This document shows positions 57,104-64,000 of a stretch of DNA of 64,000 nt, piece by piece (position 1 is the stretch's first letter; the number at the start of each line of letters is the position of its first letter). The notes beneath the pieces were generated by a model that was given only the letters and a program-made list of their open reading frames with translations, made no database searches and had not been told where the DNA came from. This DNA is from Arthrobacter sp. ov407 (GTDB taxonomy: Bacteria > Actinomycetota > Actinomycetes > Actinomycetales > Micrococcaceae). Location of the stretch: positions 1 through 64,000 of the forward strand of contig NZ_FNGD01000008.1 of the NCBI RefSeq assembly GCF_900102895.1. The letters run 5' to 3'. A program made the position numbers and the translations under genes.

Positions 57104-58210
57104 GTGGCTCACCAATGGCGCGGTGTCATCCGCGAATACGCTGATCGTCTTCCTGTCACGGAAGCCACTAAGGTCATCAGCCTGGGCGAGGGCGGCACCC
57201 CGCTCGTGCACGCCCGCCACCTCTCCGAGCTGACCGGCAGCACCGTCTACCTCAAGGTCGAAGGCATGAACCCGACCGGTTCCTTCAAGGACCGCGGCAT
57301 GACCATGGCCATGACGGCGGCGGTGGCCGCCGGCGCCAAGGCCGTGGTCTGCGCCTCCACCGGCAACACCTCTGCATCCGCCGCGGCCTATGCGACGGCG
57401 GCCGGGCTGCAGTGTGCGGTGCTGGTCCCCGAGGGCAAGATCTCCATGGGCAAGCTCAGCCAGGCAGTCGCGCACGGAGCCACGCTGCTCCAGGTGGACG
57501 GCAACTTCGATGATTGCCTCGACATCGCCCGCAAGCTCGGCGAGTCCTACCCGGTCTTCCTGGTCAATTCCGTCAACCCCGCCCGGATCGAAGGCCAGAA
57601 GACCGGTGCCTTCGAAGTGGTGGATTCGCTCGGCGACGCCCCGGACTTCCACGTGCTCCCGGTGGGCAACGCTGGCAACATCAGCGCGTACTGGAAGGGC
57701 TACAAGGAGTACGCCGCGGCATTTGAGTCGCCCACCGCCGGGTCACTGCCCGCCGTTTCCACCAAGACCCCGGTCATGTGGGGCTTCCAGGCCGCAGGGG
57801 CGGCCCCTTTCGTGGCGGGCCACCCCATCACCGAGCCCGACACCATTGCCACCGCCATCCGGATCGGCAACCCGGCCTCCTGGGACACCGCGGTGGCGGC
57901 CCGGGATGAATCCGGCGGCGTGATCGAGGCCGTCACGGACGAGGAAATCCTGTCCGCGCACCGCTGGCTCTCCGCCCGGGAAGGCGTCTTCGTGGAGCCC
58001 GGCTCCGCCGCCGGCGTCGCCGGACTGATCAAGAAGCACGCGGCCGGGGAAGTGCCGGCCGGCAAGACGATCGTGATCACGGTGACCGGTCACGGCCTCA
58101 AGGACCCGCAGTGGGCCTTGCGCACCGAGGACGGCAGCGACGTGCAGCCGGTCAAGGTCTCCAACGACGTAGTCACCGTCGCCGCAGCACTGGGACTGGA
58201 AGAAAAATAA
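57104..58210 (+). CDS. thrC: Threonine synthase
   Basis: ThrC converts O-phosphohomoserine to threonine with PLP. The 368-residue protein has the PLP lysine K62 in [10 protein letters not shown], the phosphate-binding loop [10 protein letters not shown], and the class of short threonine synthases. The GTG start directly follows the hom stop, which shows coupling. thrB follows after 2 bp. Confidence 0.96.
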   Translation: MAHQWRGVIREYADRLPVTEATKVISLGEGGTPLVHARHLSELTGSTVYLKVEGMNPTGSFKDRGMTMAMTAAVAAGAKAVVCASTGNTSASAAAYATAAGLQCAVLVPEGKISMGKLSQAVAHGATLLQVDGNFDDCLDIARKLGESYPVFLVNSVNPARIEGQKTGAFEVVDSLGDAPDFHVLPVGNAGNISAYWKGYKEYAAAFESPTAGSLPAVSTKTPVMWGFQAAGAAPFVAGHPITEPDTIATAIRIGNPASWDTAVAARDESGGVIEAVTDEEILSAHRWLSAREGVFVEPGSAAGVAGLIKKHAAGEVPAGKTIVITVTGHGLKDPQWALRTEDGSDVQPVKVSNDVVTVAAALGLEEK

Positions 58211-58212
58211 CG

Positions 58213-59199
58213 TTGGAAACAACCCTCACCGTCCCGGCCGAATCAGCTGCCGGCTCCCCGGCCGTTCCGGCGGGCCAGCTGGTCACCGTGCGGGTGCCGG
58301 CCACCAGCGCCAACCTGGGCCCCGGGTACGACAGCCTCGGCCTGGCGCTCACGCTGCATGACACGCTCACCGTGGAAACCCTGGCCAGCGGCGAACTTGA
58401 ATTCGAACTCAGTGGCGAGGGCGCCGAGTCCCTGCCCCGCGATGCGACGCACCTCGTGGTCAAGGCCCTCACCGAGGCACTGCACCGCCTCGGATTCCGG
58501 CACGAAGGCCTGCGGATCACCGCGGACAACGTCAACCCGCACGGGCGGGGCCTGGGTTCCTCGGCCTCGGCCGTGGTGGCGGCCGTCAGTGCCGCGAATG
58601 CCTTGGTCCCGGAGGACTCCCGACGGGGCCGGGACTGGATCCTGCAGCTCACGAGCGAAATGGAAGGCCACCCGGACAACGTGGCACCCGCCATTTTCGG
58701 CGGACTGGCGCTGTCATGGCAGGACAGTGACCAGTACAGCAGCACGTGCGCTTCCGTGGCCGCCTCGGTGATCCCGGTTGTTGCCGTGCCGGACTACGAG
58801 CTCTCCACTGAGGCCGCCCGGGCACTCTTGCCGGCGTCGGTGGGCCACCACGCCGCGGCCATGAACTCCGGCCGCGCCGCCCTGCTGATCCATGCCCTGA
58901 CCGCCAACCCGGAGTTCCTGCTGCCCGGCACCGAGGACTACCTGCACCAGAGCTACCGCGCCCAGGCCATGCGGCCTAGCGCCGAGCTGATCGGCGCGCT
59001 GCGCCGGGCCGGGCACGCCGCCGTCGTATCCGGCGCCGGACCCACCGTGCTGGTCCTGGCCAACGGAGAAGCGGAAGCCCGTGAAGTGGTGGACTTCATC
59101 AGCATCCACACCGCGGGCAACACGCCGGAGGTGGGCTGGCGCGTGATGAAGCTGGCCGTGGACGTTGAAGGTGCTAAAGTGGAAGTGCACCGGCGGTAA
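58213..59199 (+). CDS. thrB: Homoserine kinase
   Basis: ThrB phosphorylates homoserine to supply ThrC. The 328-residue GHMP kinase has VPATSANLGPGYDSLG near its start, the ATP loop GRGLGSSASAVVAA and the third motif VSGAGPTVLVLA. A TTG start at 58213 (2 bp after the thrC stop) is needed; ATG or GTG starts closer to the domain do not exist. A 15 bp duplication spans its stop codon. Confidence 0.95.
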   Translation: METTLTVPAESAAGSPAVPAGQLVTVRVPATSANLGPGYDSLGLALTLHDTLTVETLASGELEFELSGEGAESLPRDATHLVVKALTEALHRLGFRHEGLRITADNVNPHGRGLGSSASAVVAAVSAANALVPEDSRRGRDWILQLTSEMEGHPDNVAPAIFGGLALSWQDSDQYSSTCASVAASVIPVVAVPDYELSTEAARALLPASVGHHAAAMNSGRAALLIHALTANPEFLLPGTEDYLHQSYRAQAMRPSAELIGALRRAGHAAVVSGAGPTVLVLANGEAEAREVVDFISIHTAGNTPEVGWRVMKLAVDVEGAKVEVHRR

Positions 59200-59221
59200 A
59201 TACGCAGGCGGTAAATTTGTA
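59192..59221. repeat. 15 bp tandem duplication at the thrB stop
   Basis: GGCGGTAAATACGCA (59192) and GGCGGTAAATTTGTA (59207) are adjacent; the first contains the thrB stop TAA, and the copy repeats that TAA in the same frame. Confidence 0.75.
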
Positions 59222-59519
59222 ACCGTTGTAAGACCGCGATGTTGGCCACGTAGCCTCTCTCATCTTTCACTGCGCAATATTTTCCGGTGCCACCTGCTTT
59301 CGGTCTGACGCAGGAATCAGCAGAATTGTTTCTGCCCCCTGAAACTCAGCCCGCCGTTCCTCATTTCTCGGATCGTGCATGGTGAAGCAGTATCCGGCCC
59401 TGCTGGCCGAAATCCATCCGGCAAGGCCGAAATCCCGGCTGCAGATCTGAACTGCAGCCCAGATCAAATCACCGCGTCCAGCTCTTAGCCTGGACGCCGT
59501 CGAGGGGGAAGGATCCTTC
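59222..59519 (+). promoter_or_regulatory. Leader/upstream region of rho
   Basis: This 298 bp gap between thrB and rho has no gene I can support. It holds a GGCTGCAG / CTGCAGCC hairpin (59437-59459), a direct repeat of GGCCGAAATCC (59405 and 59425), and a possible -10 TAGCCT just before the Shine-Dalgarno GGAAGGAT. In other bacteria rho leaders carry autoregulatory attenuation; the function here is unproven. Confidence 0.4.
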
Positions 59520-61664
<2,145 letters not shown>

Positions 61665-61700
61665 TTGATTAGGGGCGGGGAGCTGAATCCTCGCGTGGTT

Positions 61701-61860
61701 CGCCGCGCGGGTTTTCCGCCCCCGCCCCTTCGCGTGGAGGCTCGATCCTGACGGATCTGAGCCTCCACGCTCCGGCAGGCCCGAAGCCACTCCCGGGGCG
61801 GAAAACCCGCGCGGCGCATGCGCTGCTACGCCCGATGCCACTCCCGGGGCGGCAGAAAAC
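61701..61860. repeat. Nested inverted repeats between rho and prfA
   Basis: A perfect 22 bp inverted repeat (61701-61722 with 61795-61816) encloses a second hairpin of at least 16 bp with one bulge (61732-61747 with about 61754-61770, arms GCGTGGAGGCTC / GAGCCTCCACGC). A partial third copy of the right arm with its flank, GCCACTCCCGGGGCGG, recurs at 61837-61852. The structure fits a small interspersed (REP/MITE-like) element or a strong transcription end; no gene lies in it. Confidence 0.75.
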
Positions 61861-61932
61861 CGAGCGGCTTCGCTGTTTGCCCACCTTCGCTGTCGCGTTA
61901 CTAGACTTGAGAGAGTCGAAAGAGGTTTGAAA

Positions 61933-63006
61933 ATGTTTGAGTCCGTACAGGGCCTGTTGGATGAGCATGACTCTATCCAGGCCCAGCTGGGGGATCCTGC
62001 TGTTTATGCCGATCAGCGGCTGGCCCGGAAGCTGGGGCGGCGTTCTGCCCAGCTGAACGGCATCGTGGAGGCCTACCACCGCTGGGAAAGCATCCGCGAT
62101 GACCTGGCGGCTGCCAAGGAAATGGCGGACGAGGACCCCGAGTTCGCGGCGGAGGTACCCGAGCTGGAGGCTGCGCTGGAGACTGCGGCGGCCAAGCTGC
62201 GCCGGCTGCTGATCCCGCGCGACCCGGACGATGCCCGCAACGTGATCCTTGAGGTCAAGGGCGGCGAAGGCGGCGACGAGGCTGCCCTGTTCGCCGCGGA
62301 CCTCCTGCGGATGTACAGCCGGTACGCGGAATCCCGCGGCTGGAAGACGGAGATCATCTCCGCCACCGAGTCGGACCTCGGCGGGTACAAGGACGTCCAG
62401 ATGGCCGTCAAGGGCAGTTCGAACGATCCGGCCGAGGGCGTGTTCGCGCGCCTGAAGTTCGAGGGCGGCGTGCACCGGGTGCAGCGTGTCCCCGTCACCG
62501 AATCCCAGGGCCGCATCCACACCTCGGCCGCCGGCGTGCTGGTGCTGCCCGAAGTGGACGAGCCCGAGGAACTCGAGATCAACCAGAACGATCTCAAGAT
62601 CGACGTCTACCGCTCCTCAGGTCCCGGCGGGCAGTCGGTCAACACCACCGACTCCGCTGTGCGCATCACCCACCTTCCCACGGGAATCGTCGTCGCCATG
62701 CAGAACGAGAAGTCGCAGCTGCAGAACCGTGAGGCCGGCATGCGCGTGCTGCGTGCCCGCATCCTGGCACACCAGCAGGAGCTGATCGACGCCGAAAACT
62801 CGGCGCAGCGCAAGTCGCAGATCCGCACCATGGACCGCTCCGAGCGCATCCGCACCTACAACTACCCGGAAAACCGGATCGCGGACCACCGCACCGGTTA
62901 CAAGGCCTACAACCTGGACCAGGTCATGAACGGCGACCTGGAACCCGTGATCCAGTCGGCCATCGAATTGGACGAGCAGTCCCGGCTCGACGCCATCGGC
63001 GAATAG
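61933..63006 (+). CDS. prfA: Peptide chain release factor 1
   Basis: RF1 reads UAA and UAG stop codons. The 357-residue protein has the RF1 tripeptide P187-V188-T189 (RVPVTESQG) and the catalytic GGQ at 232-234, which PrmC methylates; the prmC gene follows 13 bp downstream. ATG 61933 has AGAGG 7 bp upstream, making it better than the TTG at 61927. Confidence 0.96.
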   Translation: MFESVQGLLDEHDSIQAQLGDPAVYADQRLARKLGRRSAQLNGIVEAYHRWESIRDDLAAAKEMADEDPEFAAEVPELEAALETAAAKLRRLLIPRDPDDARNVILEVKGGEGGDEAALFAADLLRMYSRYAESRGWKTEIISATESDLGGYKDVQMAVKGSSNDPAEGVFARLKFEGGVHRVQRVPVTESQGRIHTSAAGVLVLPEVDEPEELEINQNDLKIDVYRSSGPGGQSVNTTDSAVRITHLPTGIVVAMQNEKSQLQNREAGMRVLRARILAHQQELIDAENSAQRKSQIRTMDRSERIRTYNYPENRIADHRTGYKAYNLDQVMNGDLEPVIQSAIELDEQSRLDAIGE

Positions 63007-63019
63007 GCGCGGGTCACTC

Positions 63020-63895
63020 GTGATGACAGCAGGCGATGATCCGAGCCTCGCGGAGGCCGTCAGCGACGCGACCGCAGTTCTCGCGGCGGCCGGCGTGCCC
63101 AGCCCGCGCGTGGACGCCGAGCTCCTGGCCGAGCACCTGCTCGGCGTCGGGCTCGGCCAGCTGCGCGCGTTGATGCTCGGCGACTCGCCGGCGCCGGAGG
63201 GCTATGCCGACCTCGTTGCCGAGCGGGCGCAGCGGATCCCGCTGCAGCACATCACGGGCGTGGCGCATTTCCGCTACCTCGAACTCGCAGTCGGTCCGGG
63301 CGTGTTCATCCCGCGGCCGGAAACCGAATCCGTGGTGCAGCTGGTGCTGGACTGGCTCAAGGACCGGGACGGGTTGGCGCACCCCAAGGTGGTGGACCTG
63401 GGCACGGGATCCGGGGCGATCGCAGGATCGATTGCGCACGAGGTTCCCGGCGCGGAAGTCCATGCGGTGGAGTACAGCGAATTCGCACACGCCTGGGCGG
63501 CGAAAAACTTGGCTCCCCTGGGCGTCCATCTCGTCCGCGGCGATCTGCGCGACGCGCTGGCCGAACACAACGGCACCTTCGACGTCGTCGTCTCCAATCC
63601 GCCGTACATTCCGGCCGAGGCGATCCCGAACGAACCCGAAGTGGCGCTGCACGACCCGCCCGAGGCGCTCTACGGCGGGGGAGCGGACGGGATGGAACTT
63701 CCGACGGCGGCGGCTGCCTCGGCTGCCCGCCTGCTGGTCCCCGGCGGCTACTTCGTGATGGAGCACGCCGAAGTCCAGTCGGCATGGATCGCCGCGATGC
63801 TCAACCGCACCGGGATGTTCTCCGAGGTGAGAACGCACCGCGACCTCAACGGCAAGGACCGTGCCACCAGCGCTGTCCTGACCGGCCGGTCCTGA
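63020..63895 (+). CDS. prmC: Release factor glutamine methyltransferase PrmC
   Basis: PrmC methylates the Gln of the GGQ motif in RF1 and RF2. The 291-residue protein has an N-terminal helical domain (about 5-75), SAM loop VVDLGTGSGAIAGSI and the catalytic SNPPYIP (NPPY 193-196). GTG 63020 and ATG 63023 are equally possible starts (GTGATG). It lies directly after prfA, its substrate's gene, and ahead of a Sua5-type gene. Confidence 0.95.
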   Translation: MMTAGDDPSLAEAVSDATAVLAAAGVPSPRVDAELLAEHLLGVGLGQLRALMLGDSPAPEGYADLVAERAQRIPLQHITGVAHFRYLELAVGPGVFIPRPETESVVQLVLDWLKDRDGLAHPKVVDLGTGSGAIAGSIAHEVPGAEVHAVEYSEFAHAWAAKNLAPLGVHLVRGDLRDALAEHNGTFDVVVSNPPYIPAEAIPNEPEVALHDPPEALYGGGADGMELPTAAAASAARLLVPGGYFVMEHAEVQSAWIAAMLNRTGMFSEVRTHRDLNGKDRATSAVLTGRS

Positions 63896-63939
63896 CGCCG
63901 TCGAAAAAATCGTGTGACAAGTGATGAAAGAATAGGCCA

Positions 63940-64000
63940 GTGACAACTAGCTACGATTGCACGGCAGCTGAGCAGCGCGCCGCGGGACTTGAACACGCCC
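63940..64000 (+). CDS. Start of Sua5/YrdC-type threonylcarbamoyl-AMP synthase (partial)
   Basis: The frame starts with GTG 63940 and reads MTTSYDCTAAEQRAAGLEHA before the window ends. This matches the N-terminus of L-threonylcarbamoyladenylate synthase of actinobacteria, which normally follows prmC and makes the t6A precursor for tRNA. The rest of the gene lies outside the window, so the assignment rests on order and the short start. Confidence 0.7.
   Translation, partial: MTTSYDCTAAEQRAAGLEHA

Overview
The window is high-GC actinobacterial chromosome. Leaderless genes, frequent GTG/TTG starts, a SAM-IV riboswitch, a sigma-R/anti-sigma pair with an HxxxCxxC factor, the fused 2-oxoglutarate decarboxylase Kgd, the 24-residue ribosomal protein bL37 and a Rho factor with a long Arg/Glu/Asn-rich insertion point to Micrococcaceae, most likely Arthrobacter or Pseudarthrobacter. 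Most of it is conserved core chromosome. The only clear mobile element is an IS481-type insertion sequence at the left edge.

Layout. 1-1370: IS481-like element with iterated 24-26 bp ends. 1450-7005: prfB, then ftsE-ftsX-M23 peptidoglycan hydrolase, smpB and ssrA (tmRNA). 7253-10269: small poorly characterised genes (PH-domain/TPR pair, DUF6325-SHOCT pair, a 44-residue basic protein, a Cys/His-rich protein). 10393-13340: mntH-mntR-crcB-crcB, apparently one transcription unit behind a large inverted repeat. 13429-15905: a SAM-IV riboswitch followed by a cysteine-desulfurase-like enzyme and a methyltransferase. 16069-21301: doxX-aroA-rsgA-hisN facing the sigH-rshA oxidative-stress regulon pair with its own sigma-R type promoter. 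21391-23779: bL37, a DUF4097-PadR operon with three palindromic operators, and an SGNH hydrolase. 23891-32261: kgd, guaB1 and two CNNM/CorC transporters behind a long leader. 32328-35698: Zur box, zinc ABC transporter and zur. 35833-49417: mixed housekeeping genes (MBL hydrolase, Cds1/sulfurtransferase divergent pair, HNH/DUF222, alcohol dehydrogenase-HIT, hrpA, glxA-type regulator, M4 protease with emfourin inhibitor, tRNA-Arg). 49520-52431: an operon for flavin-based electron transfer (FMN-binding lipoprotein, ApbE, NqrB/RnfD-FNR fusion). 52629-59199: argS-lysA-hom-thrC-thrB. 59520-64000: rho, a large nested inverted repeat, prfA, prmC and the start of a Sua5/TsaC gene.

Genes that work together: ftsEX with the M23 hydrolase at division; smpB, ssrA, prfB, prfA and prmC in translation termination and rescue; lysA, hom, thrC and thrB in aspartate-family amino acids; Zur with its transporter in zinc supply; and ApbE with two proteins that may carry flavin.

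No defence system, CRISPR array or prophage is visible. The most unusual things I see are the flavin operon, the riboswitch-controlled desulfurase/methyltransferase pair, a possible leaderless upstream reading frame before the CNNM genes, and a recurrent pattern of 12-18 bp tandem repeats that span or abut stop codons at several independent loci.
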